Under the pieces are notes generated by a model. The model had not been told where the DNA came from, did no database searches, and saw only the letters and a program-made list of their open reading frames with translations. Shown here in pieces: positions 8,954-17,148 of a stretch of 64,000 bases of DNA (position 1 is the stretch's first letter; every line of letters starts with the position of its first letter). The stretch is from assembly GCF_013391085.1 (NCBI RefSeq), contig NZ_CP058334.1, positions 2,046,001-2,110,000 of the forward strand, read 5' to 3'. The translations under genes and the position numbers were made by a program. This DNA comes from Natronomonas halophila. GTDB lineage: Archaea; Halobacteriota; Halobacteria; Halobacteriales; Haloarculaceae.

Positions 8954-9120
8954 GGGTAAGCATCCGCGAGGCGCGCGAAGCGCGCCGAGCGGTTCCCCGC
9001 GCGACCGGAGGGAGCGCGGGACCAAGGGCCGACCGTAGGGAGGCCCGCCGTGTCTTTTTCATGAACGTTTTTGCCCGAACGAGCGGCCCGAAGGGCCGCG
9101 AGTGAGGTGCAAAAAGGTTC
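8954..9120 (+). repeat. modular hairpin repeat, copy 2
   Basis: This ~167-bp copy carries AGCATCCGCGAGG, a GCGCGCGAAGCGCGC hairpin, GAGCGGTTCCCCGC, a short GCGACCGGAGGGAGCGC insert, GGGACCAAGG, GCCGACCGTAGGGAGG, CCGCCGTGTCTTTTTCAT, GTTTTTGCC, a CGGCCC..GGGCCG hairpin and GTGCAAAAAGGTTC. The block order is that of the copies at 7636-7842 and 37424-37634. Unlike those, it points at the 3' end of a gene (the thermosome stop is at 9123), so it may act as part of that gene's terminator region. Confidence 0.85.
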
Positions 9121-9122
9121 TT

Positions 9123-10796
9123 TTACATCATACCGCCCATGCCGCCGCCCATACCGCCCATGCCGCCGGGCGCGCCACCGGGGCCACCTTCGTCGTCGCC
9201 CTTGTCGGTGGAGAGGTCGCCGGCGGAGATGATATCGTCGATTTTCAGGACGAGGTTGGCGGCTTCGGTAGCCGAGGAGAGCGCCTGGGACTTCGCGTGG
9301 GCGGACTCGACGACACCGGCGTCGTAGGTGTCGACGATGTCGCCGGTGAAGACGTTGAGACCGGCGGTCTCGTTGCCTTCGTCGTGGGCCGACCGCAGGT
9401 CGACCAGCGTGTCGATGGAGTCGAGACCGGCGTTCTCCGCGAGGACGCGGGGAACGAGTTCGAGCGCGTCAGCGAAGGCCTCGACGGCCAGCTGTTCGCG
9501 CCCGGAGACGGAGTCGGCGTAGTCGCGGACGCGGCGGGCGACTTCGACTTCGACGGCGCCGCCGCCGGCCAGCACGCGGCCGTCGGAGACGGTCTGGGAG
9601 ACGACGTCGAGGGCGTCACCGATGCCGCGCTCAAGCTCGTCGACGACGTGCTCGGTCGATCCGCGGAGCAGCAGCGTCACGCCGTGGCTGCCTTCGAGGC
9701 CTTCGACGTAGAACAGTTCGTCGTCCTCGTCGAAGGTGACGTCGGCGGTGCCGAGGTCCTCGGCGTCGAGGGTGTCGAACTCGGAGACGATGGTGGCGCC
9801 GGTGACTTCCTTCAGGAAGCCGAGGTCGGTCTTCTTGACGCGGGAGGTCGCGAGGATGCCTTCCTGCGCGAGGAAGTGCTCGGCGAGGTCGTCGATGCCC
9901 TTCTGGCAGAAGACGACGTCGGCGCCGGAGTCGGCGATGGCGTCGACCTTCTCGCGGAGCTCCTCTTCTTCCTTGTCGAGGAACTGCTGGAGCTGGTCGG
10001 GGCTGTCGAGCTGGATGGAGGCGTCGGCCTCGGTTTCCTCGACCTCGATGGGCTCGTCGATGAGGAGGACGTCGGCGTCGTCGACGGCGGTCGGCATGTC
10101 GGCGTGGGCCGGGTCCTTGTCGATGACGGCACCGTTGAGGAGTTCGGACTCGCCGGCCGCGCGGCCGGTCTGGGTCTCGACGTTGACGTATTCGAGGTCG
10201 ACGATGGTCTCGCCGTCCTCGGCTTCGACGGTGACGGCCTGCACGGCGTCGACGACCAGCTGGGCGAGGAGTTCCTTGTCGAGTTCGGCGCCCTTACCGG
10301 TCATCGAGGTCTCGGCGACCTTCCGGATGAGGTCGGTGTCGGAGGGGTCGACGTCACGGGCGACGTTGTCGATTTCCTTCCGGGCCTGGTCGCTGGCCTG
10401 GTGGAAGCCCTTGATGATGGCCGTCGGGTGGATGTCCTGTTCGAGGAGGTCCTCGGCGTTCTTCAGGAGTTCGCCGGCAATCGAGACGGCGGTCGTGGTG
10501 CCGTCGCCAGCCTCGTCTTCCTGTGTCTCGGCGACCTCGACGATCATCGAGGCCGTCGGGTTGTCGATGTCCATCTCCTGCAGGATGGTGACGCCGTCGT
10601 TCGTGACGGTGACGTCGCCCATCGAGGAGACGAGCATCTTGTCCATCCCTTTGGGGCCGAGCGTCGAGCGTACCGACTCGGCAACCGCCTGCGCCGCAGA
10701 GATGTTGTGGCTCTGGGCGTCTTCGTCCTTCATCCGCTGGGAGTCCTCGCCGAGAACGATCATCGGCTGGCCACCCATTCGCTGCTGTTGACTCAT
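9123..10796 (-). CDS. ths: thermosome (group II chaperonin) subunit
   Basis: The 557-residue protein is a full-length CCT/thermosome subunit. It has LGPKGMDKMLV (about 46-56), VTNDGVTIL, the nucleotide-binding GDGTTT at about 97-102, and GGGAVEVEVARRVRDYA in the C-terminal equatorial domain. It ends in a glycine-methionine rich tail (GGMGGMGGGMGGMM) of the kind that projects into the folding chamber. It folds proteins in the cytoplasm as a double ring, usually with paralogous subunits that are not in this window. A strong TATA element precedes the start by about 30 bases. Confidence 0.96.
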   Translation of the reverse strand: MSQQQRMGGQPMIVLGEDSQRMKDEDAQSHNISAAQAVAESVRSTLGPKGMDKMLVSSMGDVTVTNDGVTILQEMDIDNPTASMIVEVAETQEDEAGDGTTTAVSIAGELLKNAEDLLEQDIHPTAIIKGFHQASDQARKEIDNVARDVDPSDTDLIRKVAETSMTGKGAELDKELLAQLVVDAVQAVTVEAEDGETIVDLEYVNVETQTGRAAGESELLNGAVIDKDPAHADMPTAVDDADVLLIDEPIEVEETEADASIQLDSPDQLQQFLDKEEEELREKVDAIADSGADVVFCQKGIDDLAEHFLAQEGILATSRVKKTDLGFLKEVTGATIVSEFDTLDAEDLGTADVTFDEDDELFYVEGLEGSHGVTLLLRGSTEHVVDELERGIGDALDVVSQTVSDGRVLAGGGAVEVEVARRVRDYADSVSGREQLAVEAFADALELVPRVLAENAGLDSIDTLVDLRSAHDEGNETAGLNVFTGDIVDTYDAGVVESAHAKSQALSSATEAANLVLKIDDIISAGDLSTDKGDDEGGPGGAPGGMGGMGGGMGGMM

Positions 10797-10820
10797 AATC
10801 GTCCGAATGATTGTCCGTGG

Positions 10821-10833
10821 TTCTATATAAAAC
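10821..10833 (-). promoter_or_regulatory. TATA element of thermosome gene
   Basis: On the minus strand GGTTTTATATAGAA lies about 27-37 bases before the ATG at 10796, implying a leader of only a few bases. The long perfect TATA fits a strongly expressed or heat-inducible gene. Confidence 0.65.
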
Positions 10834-11025
10834 CTACTGAATAGCGGTGGTCGACCGTTAACCGTCGCTCACGGCGGTCGGCAGCAAAACCGGAAGATAG
10901 CGGCGCTGTGCTAATTGTTGTCCCGGTTGTTTTCCCTCAAATCGATGCTGGCGGATTACTCCCTTCGACCCGGGGTTTATTAGGGAATAGTATCGCTTCC
11001 CGGTTGTCTTCGGACGGGCGGCGTT

Positions 11026-11412
11026 CTATTCGACCGGTTCCTTCCAGTTGACGACGACGTTGCCGACCGCGAAATTGTCCCGGCTACCGTCCTCCCGGGC
11101 GACCCGAATCGTGTTCTCGCCGGGGGTCAACTCCGCGCCGGTCACGGCGTCCATCCAGTACTGCCAGCCGTCGGCCGGCGGGATGTCGAACCCGGTCACC
11201 GGCTCGCCGTTCAGGTAGATTTCGTGGCCGAACGCGCCCACCTCGTAGGCCTGCAGTTCGAGATACGCGTCGCTCGGTTCGGCCGGCACCTCGAAGGTGT
11301 GTTCGGTCGTCTCGTCGCCGGTGTACTCCGCCCACGGCACGTCGAGTGCCGACTCGTTCGGCCCTAACTGTTCGCTGAAATGGACGAGCGCGTAGTTGGC
11401 GCGTCGGCTCAT
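11026..11412 (-). CDS. conserved haloarchaeal hypothetical, predicted beta-sandwich
   Basis: The 128-residue acidic protein has no signal peptide or membrane segment. Its pattern of alternating strands (HTFEVPAEPSDAYLELQAYEVG, then HEIYLNGEPVTGFDIPP, then GENTIRVAREDG and FAVGNVVVNWKEP) resembles a galactose-binding or carbohydrate-binding jelly-roll domain. I do not recognise a named function. It stands alone between the thermosome promoter region and the tnpB segment. Confidence 0.65.
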   Translation of the reverse strand: MSRRANYALVHFSEQLGPNESALDVPWAEYTGDETTEHTFEVPAEPSDAYLELQAYEVGAFGHEIYLNGEPVTGFDIPPADGWQYWMDAVTGAELTPGENTIRVAREDGSRDNFAVGNVVVNWKEPVE

Positions 11413-11506
11413 GGTTTCGCCTGCGGCGCGAGGACATAAATAGCTCAGCGGCGGGGCTGTGGGGGGCAGGAATCGCAGAAGCGCCTCGCGGTTCGCAGTC
11501 TCGTAA

Positions 11507-11521
11507 CGCCAGGACAGGGAT
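11507..11521. repeat. distal copy of tRNA-Ser 3'-end repeat (att-like)
   Basis: This copy of CGCCAGGACAGGGAT is identical to the acceptor/T-arm end of the tRNA-Ser gene at 12831-12845. On the minus strand, the bases just before it contain GGAT and GCCGAACGG, which also occur in the D-arm part of the same tRNA, so it may be a shrunken tRNA remnant. Confidence 0.65.
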
Positions 11522-11538
11522 ATCGACTGCCGTTCGGC

Positions 11539-12750
11539 TTATCCGCGGACTCCACCGTCTCTTGGGGTGAATCCCTCGTCAGGTGTCACGGTCCCGGATT
11601 TCAGAGCGTATCGACTGACGCTCGTCCGCTGTGTCGACTGTTGAACACAGCGGACCGCTCGCTCGCCGATGTTTTTTGCTGCATTATAATCGGCGTTGGA
11701 TCTGGCGTTACACGACTGACAAACGAACTCATCACGGCTCGATCGATTGGCTTCTTCCACATGGCCGCATTCCGCACAGCGCTGGCTCGTGTATTCGGGT
11801 GAAACACGTGTTACACGGATTCCGGCACTCCGTGCTTTGTACGTGGTATACTCGATAAGCCGGCGGAAGGCCCACGAATGGAACACGTCGCCAGCCGGTA
11901 GCCGATTTCGGATGCCGTCGAGTGCCTCGAACGCGATGATATCGCAGCAGTATCGTTCTGCTTCTGCTACGATGCCGTTTGAAACGCGGTGAAGAATCTC
12001 TCGTGCGATACGTCGTTCCTTGTTCTCAATCCCGATGAGTGTGCGTAAGGCACTTCGCGTTCCGGTCTCCTTCAGACGCCGACGTTTTCGGCGAAACTGT
12101 CGACGCCGGTGTTCAAGCTCGCTGCCGGAAAAGAACTGGGCAGTCGAGGTAACCGCGATGTTATCGATACCGAGGTCGACGCCGAGTACCGTCCCGTACT
12201 CCGGCTGCCGACTCGGCTCTGCCGGCTTCTTGAACCCAATATGCAGGAAGAATGCCCCATCACGCTCGTGGAGTGTACTCTGTGTATGCTCCCACGCTTC
12301 GTCGTCGAGGTACTGCTGCTGATAGCCGTCCTTTTTGTCTGGCAGGCGGAGTGTCGCACTGACTCGGCCTTCCGTCGTCGCCAGACTCACGGTTCCATCG
12401 TCTAAAAAGGACATCGAACGTTCATCGTAGACCACGGTAGGACTGGTGAACCGAGGTTTTGGCGCATCCCAGCCACGGTCGTGTTTTTCCGTGATGCTTC
12501 GTAACGTATCGGCGACGCGATGGGTAGCCAAAATCGCATGCTGGCTTTTCAGCGACGTGCCGTCGCGGACCGCATCATAGGCCATCGACTGAACGGACGT
12601 CGCGTCAGTGGTGACTCCCCACGCGCTTTCAGCGGCTATCTGGCAGGCGTTCTGCCATTCCTGCATCGTCTCACGGAGGAGTGATGCCTCTCCCTTTGAA
12701 ACCTCAAGCCGGGTTACGGCCGTGCGCCGAAGGCAATCCTCCGTGGACAC
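11539..12750 (-). CDS. tnpB: TnpB (IS1341-type) RNA-guided nuclease
   Basis: I take the GTG at 12750 as the start (403 residues), because the longer frame would read out of the tRNA gene. The RuvC-like active site is complete: D192 in GVDLGIDN, E275 in IIAFEALDGI and D354 in NADYNAAKNIGERA. The zinc finger is also intact, with CAEC (325-328) and CQSC (344-347). TnpB is a transposon-encoded endonuclease guided by a right-end RNA that overlaps the 3' end of its gene. No tnpA is nearby, so it is a solo, non-autonomous type. It shares its strand with tRNA-Ser, 80 bases downstream of it, and could be partly expressed by read-through. Confidence 0.92.
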   Translation of the reverse strand: MSTEDCLRRTAVTRLEVSKGEASLLRETMQEWQNACQIAAESAWGVTTDATSVQSMAYDAVRDGTSLKSQHAILATHRVADTLRSITEKHDRGWDAPKPRFTSPTVVYDERSMSFLDDGTVSLATTEGRVSATLRLPDKKDGYQQQYLDDEAWEHTQSTLHERDGAFFLHIGFKKPAEPSRQPEYGTVLGVDLGIDNIAVTSTAQFFSGSELEHRRRQFRRKRRRLKETGTRSALRTLIGIENKERRIAREILHRVSNGIVAEAERYCCDIIAFEALDGIRNRLPAGDVFHSWAFRRLIEYTTYKARSAGIRVTRVSPEYTSQRCAECGHVEEANRSSRDEFVCQSCNARSNADYNAAKNIGERAVRCVQQSTQRTSVSRYALKSGTVTPDEGFTPRDGGVRG

Positions 12751-12830
12751 GATACTTACTCTATCCTTCTTGGTTAAAAATACTATGTGGACAAAAAGAA
12801 TACTACGCGTTGTAGCTGAGTTTGAAGAAG

Positions 12831-12912
12831 CGCCAGGACAGGGATTCGAACCCTGAATCCCGTAAGGGAACACGCTTTCCAGGCGTGCGCCTTACCGTTC
12901 GGCCATCCTGGC
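12831..12912 (-). tRNA. tRNA-Ser (anticodon GGA)
   Basis: On the minus strand the 82-base gene folds as a class II tRNA. The acceptor pairs GCCAGGA with TCCTGGC, the D-arm is GCCGAACGGTAAGGC, and the anticodon stem CACGC/GCGTG encloses CTGGAAA with anticodon GGA. The long variable arm is TTCCCTTACGGGATT and the T-arm is CAGGG TTCGAAT CCCTG. The long variable arm and the anticodon agree on serine. CCA is not encoded. Its 3' end is duplicated at 11507-11521. Confidence 0.95.
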
Positions 12913-12968
12913 TCACCCCAATCTACCGTAGTCTGCTGTTTAAAGGCTTCGCGTTGGCTGCCAGTACG

Positions 12969-13196
12969 TTACTCGGTGTCGTTCTTCGGAGGCTGGCGAC
13001 CCAGTGCCGGCCCGACCCACCCCTCAAGATAGTACGCCGAGAGGGTCGTGCCGACGAAGATGACGACCGTAATCGCCGCGATTGGCCCGACGCCGAGGAA
13101 GGCGCCGTCGGCCAGCAGATACGCCTGATGGAGGGCGAGAAAGGCGAAGGCGCCGATGGCGCCCCACAGGAGCGCGGACTTCTGCCGCGGCCTCAT
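12969..13196 (-). CDS. small two-helix membrane protein
   Basis: The 75-residue protein has two hydrophobic helices (about residues 8-27 and 33-57) and a polar tail. The function is unknown. Its ATG overlaps the stop of the upstream RidA gene by four bases (ATGA), so the two are co-transcribed and translationally coupled. The GC-rich sequence and haloarchaeal codon use support a real gene despite its size. Confidence 0.7.
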   Translation of the reverse strand: MRPRQKSALLWGAIGAFAFLALHQAYLLADGAFLGVGPIAAITVVIFVGTTLSAYYLEGWVGPALGRQPPKNDTE

Positions 13197-13573
13197 TTCG
13201 TCGCGACGGCTTCGATCTCGACGGCCATCCCCTTCGGCAGGCCACCGGCCTCGACGGCCGAGCGGGCCGGCGGTTCGTCATCGAAGAAGGAGGCGTAGGT
13301 GTCGTTCATCGCCTCGAAATCCTCGATGTCGTCGAGGAAGACGGTCGTCTTGAGGACGTTGTCGAGGCTGGTGCCCGCCTCTTCGAGGACGGCTTCGAGG
13401 TTCGACAGCGCCTGTTCGGCCTGCACGTCGACCGGTTCGTCCGCGAGGCTCTCGCCGTCGGGCGTCAGCGCAATCTGGCCGGCGGTAAAGACGAGGTCGC
13501 CGTTGGTCGTCGCCTGACTGTATGCGCCGACGGCGGCAGGGGCGTCGTCGGTGTGAATCGTCTCCTTGCTCAT
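13193..13573 (-). CDS. ridA: RidA/YjgF family enamine/imine deaminase
   Basis: The 126-residue protein matches the RidA family along its length: the N-terminal AVGAYSQATTNGDLVFTAGQI, then NLEAVLEEAGTSLDNVLKTTVFLDD, a central DFEAMNDTYASFF, and RSAVEAGGLPKGMAVEIEAVA with the conserved Arg. It hydrolyses reactive enamine/imine intermediates such as those from PLP-dependent dehydratases, in the cytoplasm as a trimer. It leads a two-gene operon with the small membrane protein. Confidence 0.93.
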   Translation of the reverse strand: MSKETIHTDDAPAAVGAYSQATTNGDLVFTAGQIALTPDGESLADEPVDVQAEQALSNLEAVLEEAGTSLDNVLKTTVFLDDIEDFEAMNDTYASFFDDEPPARSAVEAGGLPKGMAVEIEAVATK

Positions 13574-13670
13574 GGCAGATTGTGCGACACGCGAGGATAT
13601 AAAAGCGGGCGCTCGCGGCCGAACTGCCGGCGCCCAAGCCTACTTTCGGGTGGCGGTCCTCTGAGGACGC

Positions 13671-14534
13671 GTGCGACGACGCCTGCTTGCCGCCGTGGCG
13701 ACGTTGCTGGCGCTCGCCGGTCTCGCGTGGAGTCGCCTCGCGGCCCGCGACATGCCCTTCTCGCCGCTGTCGGCCGACGGCCACGTCGGCGGCGACTACG
13801 CCGAACGCCGTGGTATCGCCGGCGATTCGGTCTCCGGCGAAGTCGACGATATGGCCGTCTTCGACCGTCCCGGGTTCGACGCCGACACGCTCCATCCCGA
13901 AATCCGGCGCTTCTACGAGGAGACGACCGACTACGAGATGGTCTGTGCGGTCCGGTGGCACCGCGGCTTCCGTCTCGGTGCCGCCCTCGCGGCTCCGGTC
14001 ACGAGCCACATCGAGCAGTTGAACCTCCCCGGCCCCGGCGGCGACCCCTTCGAATTAGAGAGCCGCATCGTTACGCTGCCCGCGGATACGGACCCACGGG
14101 AGGGCGCCCGTTTGTGGATTCGCACGCGACCGGACCGCCGGGGGCAACACACCGAAAACGCGGCCGTCTTCGTCGCCGCCTACGCACGTCACGAACGCGG
14201 CAACGAGACCTACACCAACATCGCCGTCCCCCTGCCGGGCGGCAACCTCTCGACGGTGCTACGGCCCGAAGTCCTCCCCACGGACGCGGGGACGGGCGTC
14301 GTCTTCACCACCGAAGCACCGGGCGACCCGGGCCTCTATCTCGTGACGCCGCTGGGTTCGTTCCGGTTGCCGATGGGCCAGCGCTTCCGGGTCTATCCCG
14401 CCGACGCGAGCGAGGCCCCCGCCCCACCAGACACGCCGTGGAACCCCGACATCGTCGCCACCCACGAGATGTGGCTCTGCGGGGCGGGGTTCCTGACGAT
14501 AACGTATGCGATTCGATGCTCCGAAAAGGCGTGA
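13671..14534 (+). CDS. hypothetical protein with N-terminal membrane anchor or signal
   Basis: The 287-residue protein begins at GTG with a hydrophobic stretch (RRLLAAVATLLALAGLAWS) that could be a signal anchor. The remainder is soluble and acidic, with a further weakly hydrophobic segment near the C-terminus (MWLCGAGFLTITYAI). I do not recognise a family. It starts divergently from ridA and ends directly against the helicase stop with no gap, so the two converge. Codon use matches the neighbours. Confidence 0.65.
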   Translation: MRRRLLAAVATLLALAGLAWSRLAARDMPFSPLSADGHVGGDYAERRGIAGDSVSGEVDDMAVFDRPGFDADTLHPEIRRFYEETTDYEMVCAVRWHRGFRLGAALAAPVTSHIEQLNLPGPGGDPFELESRIVTLPADTDPREGARLWIRTRPDRRGQHTENAAVFVAAYARHERGNETYTNIAVPLPGGNLSTVLRPEVLPTDAGTGVVFTTEAPGDPGLYLVTPLGSFRLPMGQRFRVYPADASEAPAPPDTPWNPDIVATHEMWLCGAGFLTITYAIRCSEKA

Positions 14535-16913
14535 TTACTCCACGCTGACGGTTCGACTGTCGGTAATCGGCACCAGCGGGAGTTCCGAGAAGGCGACCTC
14601 CACCTCGTAGGTCAACTCCTCGGCGTCGCCGCCGAAGACGCCGACCGGAAGCGTCGTCTCGCCGAGATACCGCGTCTCCTCGGACATCTCGACGCCGTTG
14701 ACGGTGACGCGAACCCCGGCCGGTTCGCCGTCGCCGGCGTTCCTGACCGTCAGTTCGGCCATCGTGTTCTCGCCTTTCGGAATCGAGTCGGGGACGCCGC
14801 TCCACTCGAAGGAGAGGGCGGGCAGCGACTCGGCCTGCTGGATGACCCGTTCGGCGAGGCCCTCCGAGAGGCCGGCCGATACGAGGCCGTCGACGCCTGC
14901 CTCGCGGACGTCCGCGGGCGTTTCCAGTCCTTCGCTGGCGAGTTTCTGGGCGCGGCCCTTGCCGACGCCCTCGATGGCGGTGAGGCCGACGGCGTCGGCG
15001 CTGATGCCGTGTTCGACACGGGCCTCGATGCGCCGGACGAGGTTGGCGTCACGGGGGGAGGCGAAGCGCTCGCAGAAGGCCCGCAACGCTGCCAACATCC
15101 GGAGGGCGTTCTGCCGGATAACCCATGCGTCGCTCTGGAGTTCGCCGGGGGTCGTCCCGTCCATGCCGGCGCGGAGGATGGCGAGCACCTTCCGGTTGCC
15201 AGCATCGAGGTCGTCGCCCTCGTTGCCCAACACGGCGCCGAAGGTTTCGCGTTCGTCGCGCCGGGCGGAGACGCTGTCGAACTCCCCGGCGTCGGCGACG
15301 GTGCGGAGGACGGCCGACTCGTCGAGTTCCGGTGTGTCGTCGTTCGCGGCGCGTTCGCAGAGTCGATAGAACCCCTCGGCGGTATCCAGCCGCAGATAGA
15401 ACTGCGAGGTGAGTTTCCCGAGGCCGGTCGGTTCGATTTCGAGACCGGACTGGTCGACAAAGCCACCCTCGACGAGTCGTTCCAGCGTCGCCGAAACGCG
15501 GTCTCGGAGGGCGTCGGCGGCGTCGTACTTGTCGGGCGCGCTCTGGGCGCGCGTGTAGTAGAAGGTCGTCTCAAGCCAGTCCATCACGTCCTCGATGTCG
15601 TCGACGACGCCAAGCGCGATTTCGGCGTTGAGATGCGAGTCCAGTTCCTCGGCCAGTCGCGACTCGATGGGCTTGCCGTCCCGAAGCAGTTGTCGGTACT
15701 TGTCGGCATCCGAGCCGTCACAGACGACGTAGGCGTAGCCTGCGTCGTCGTAGCCCGGCCGGCCCGCACGCCCGAGCATCTGGAGGATATCGAGGGGGCT
15801 CATGTCCACCTCGCCCTCCAGGGGGTCGTGGAGCTTCGTATCCCGGATGACGACACACCGGGCGGGAAGGTTGACGCCCCACGCGAGCGTCGACGTCGAG
15901 AAGAGCAACTGTATCTTCCCTTCACGGAACCACTGCTCGACGCGGTTCTTGTCCTCCCGGGAGAGGCCGGCGTGATGGAAGCCGACGCCGTCGACGACCG
16001 ACTGCCGGAGCGTGTCGTTGTTCAGTTCTTTGGCGTCGGTGTGGAAATCGTAGTCGCCCCGGGAGCCGATTTCGATATCGCGTTCGGCGATGACGTCCCG
16101 GGCCTTCTCGGCCGCGCGCACGGTGTCCTGCCGGGAGGCGACGAAGACGAGGGCTTGTCCGCCGTCCTCGATGTGGGGTTGGGCCAAATCGAGCGCCCGG
16201 TAGAGGCGCCGGTACTTGTCGGCGAAGGCGTTGTCGCCGTGGGCGTAGGTCTCGACGCCCGCCGAAAGCGGGACGGGGCGGTAGTCGTCGCCGAACTCGA
16301 AGGTCGCTTCGGGCGGGGCGTCCAGCCAGTTCGCGACGTCCTCGACGTTCTGCATCGTCGCCGACAGCGCGACCACGCGGGTGTCACAGAGCCGTCGCAG
16401 GCGGGAGATGGTCACCTCGAGGACAGCCCCGCGACGGTCCGAATCCAGCAGGTGGACCTCGTCGATGACACAGCAGTCCACGTCATTTATAAAGGAATAC
16501 CGCGGCGAGTCGTGTTTCCGCGTCGCCGAATCGGCCTTCTCGGGTGTCATCACGAGGATGTCGGCGCGTTCGGCCTTCCGGGGGTTGAGGTCGCGCTCCC
16601 CGGTGACGACGTAGACCGAATAGCCTAACTCCTCGAAGCGGTCCCACTCGTCTTCCTTCTCGTTTGTCAGCGCGCGTAGCGGGGCGAGAAACAGCGCGGT
16701 GCCGTCGTTGCGGAGCGTCCGGCAGATGGCGAGTTCGGCGAGTGCCGTCTTGCCGCTGGCCGTTGGGGCGCTGACGACGACGTTGTCGTCGGTGTCGAGT
16801 ATCGCCGGCAGCGCCTCCCGCTGCATCCGGTTGAACGACTCGAAGGGGAACGCTTCGGCGAACTCGGGGACGAACTCCTCGACGGCGCCGGCGGAAGTAG
16901 CCACTACCGGCAC
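14535..16913 (-). CDS. Ski2-family DNA/RNA helicase (Hel308/Brr2-like)
   Basis: The 792-residue helicase has motif I APTASGKT (about 49-56), PLRALTNEK, TPEKADS, motif II DEVHLL, motif III SAT, motif V FSTSTLAWGVNLPA and motif VI QMLGRAGRPGYD. After the RecA lobes come a winged helix, a ratchet-like helical region, a helix-hairpin-helix (GVGKGRAQKLA) and a C-terminal beta-sandwich of about 90 residues. This is the Sec63-unit layout seen in Hel308 and Brr2. Hel308 proteins act on stalled replication forks, but whether this paralog prefers DNA or RNA is uncertain. It is a single gene. Confidence 0.88.
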   Translation of the reverse strand: MPVVATSAGAVEEFVPEFAEAFPFESFNRMQREALPAILDTDDNVVVSAPTASGKTALAELAICRTLRNDGTALFLAPLRALTNEKEDEWDRFEELGYSVYVVTGERDLNPRKAERADILVMTPEKADSATRKHDSPRYSFINDVDCCVIDEVHLLDSDRRGAVLEVTISRLRRLCDTRVVALSATMQNVEDVANWLDAPPEATFEFGDDYRPVPLSAGVETYAHGDNAFADKYRRLYRALDLAQPHIEDGGQALVFVASRQDTVRAAEKARDVIAERDIEIGSRGDYDFHTDAKELNNDTLRQSVVDGVGFHHAGLSREDKNRVEQWFREGKIQLLFSTSTLAWGVNLPARCVVIRDTKLHDPLEGEVDMSPLDILQMLGRAGRPGYDDAGYAYVVCDGSDADKYRQLLRDGKPIESRLAEELDSHLNAEIALGVVDDIEDVMDWLETTFYYTRAQSAPDKYDAADALRDRVSATLERLVEGGFVDQSGLEIEPTGLGKLTSQFYLRLDTAEGFYRLCERAANDDTPELDESAVLRTVADAGEFDSVSARRDERETFGAVLGNEGDDLDAGNRKVLAILRAGMDGTTPGELQSDAWVIRQNALRMLAALRAFCERFASPRDANLVRRIEARVEHGISADAVGLTAIEGVGKGRAQKLASEGLETPADVREAGVDGLVSAGLSEGLAERVIQQAESLPALSFEWSGVPDSIPKGENTMAELTVRNAGDGEPAGVRVTVNGVEMSEETRYLGETTLPVGVFGGDAEELTYEVEVAFSELPLVPITDSRTVSVE

Positions 16914-17064
16914 CGGGCGCTCGCGGAGTAAAAACGCATCTATTCCGGAAGCGTCGGGGGACTCGCTCGGTTCTGCTTGCGGGTTCCTCGGCCATCTATA
17001 TTCTGGCGTTGTTTTATAAACCGAGCGTGGCGACTCCTCGACTGCAACCGCCTGCGAAGCCCTC

Positions 17065-17148
17065 AGCCGGGTGGCGGTCGCTAAGCGGGATACGCTCGCT
17101 TCGCTCGCGTAGTGCCCGCTTAGCGACTAAACTGAACGCCACCCGGCT
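17065..17148 (-). repeat. nested hairpin element, copy A
   Basis: An outer stem AGCCGGGTGGCG (17065-17076) pairs perfectly with CGCCACCCGGCT (17137-17148). Inside it, GTCGCTAAGCGGG (17077-17089) pairs perfectly with CCCGCTTAGCGAC (17115-17127). A nine-base spacer lies only on the right side. Read on the minus strand this is the same plan as copy B at 17457-17541. Confidence 0.85.

Larger units (their letters stand above)
11507..12845. mobile_element. tnpB segment bounded by tRNA-Ser 3'-end direct repeats
   Basis: The 15-mer CGCCAGGACAGGGAT occurs at 12831-12845, inside the 3' end of tRNA-Ser, and again at 11507-11521, about 1.3 kb away in the same orientation. Between them lies only tnpB with its AT-rich leader. 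Direct repeats of a tRNA 3' end are the usual footprint of tRNA-targeting integration (attL/attR). IS200/IS605 elements do not make target duplications, so the repeat needs another explanation than simple IS insertion. No integrase gene is present. Confidence 0.6.

Noticed and set aside
9102-10844. A 580-codon open frame antisense to the thermosome gene
   Set aside because: The Gly/Val/Asp-rich sequence mirrors the codons of the real gene; no domain or promoter supports it.
11539-12873. Full IS605 element with a TnpA transposase
   Set aside because: Only tnpB is present; no Y1 transposase frame exists on either strand in the segment.
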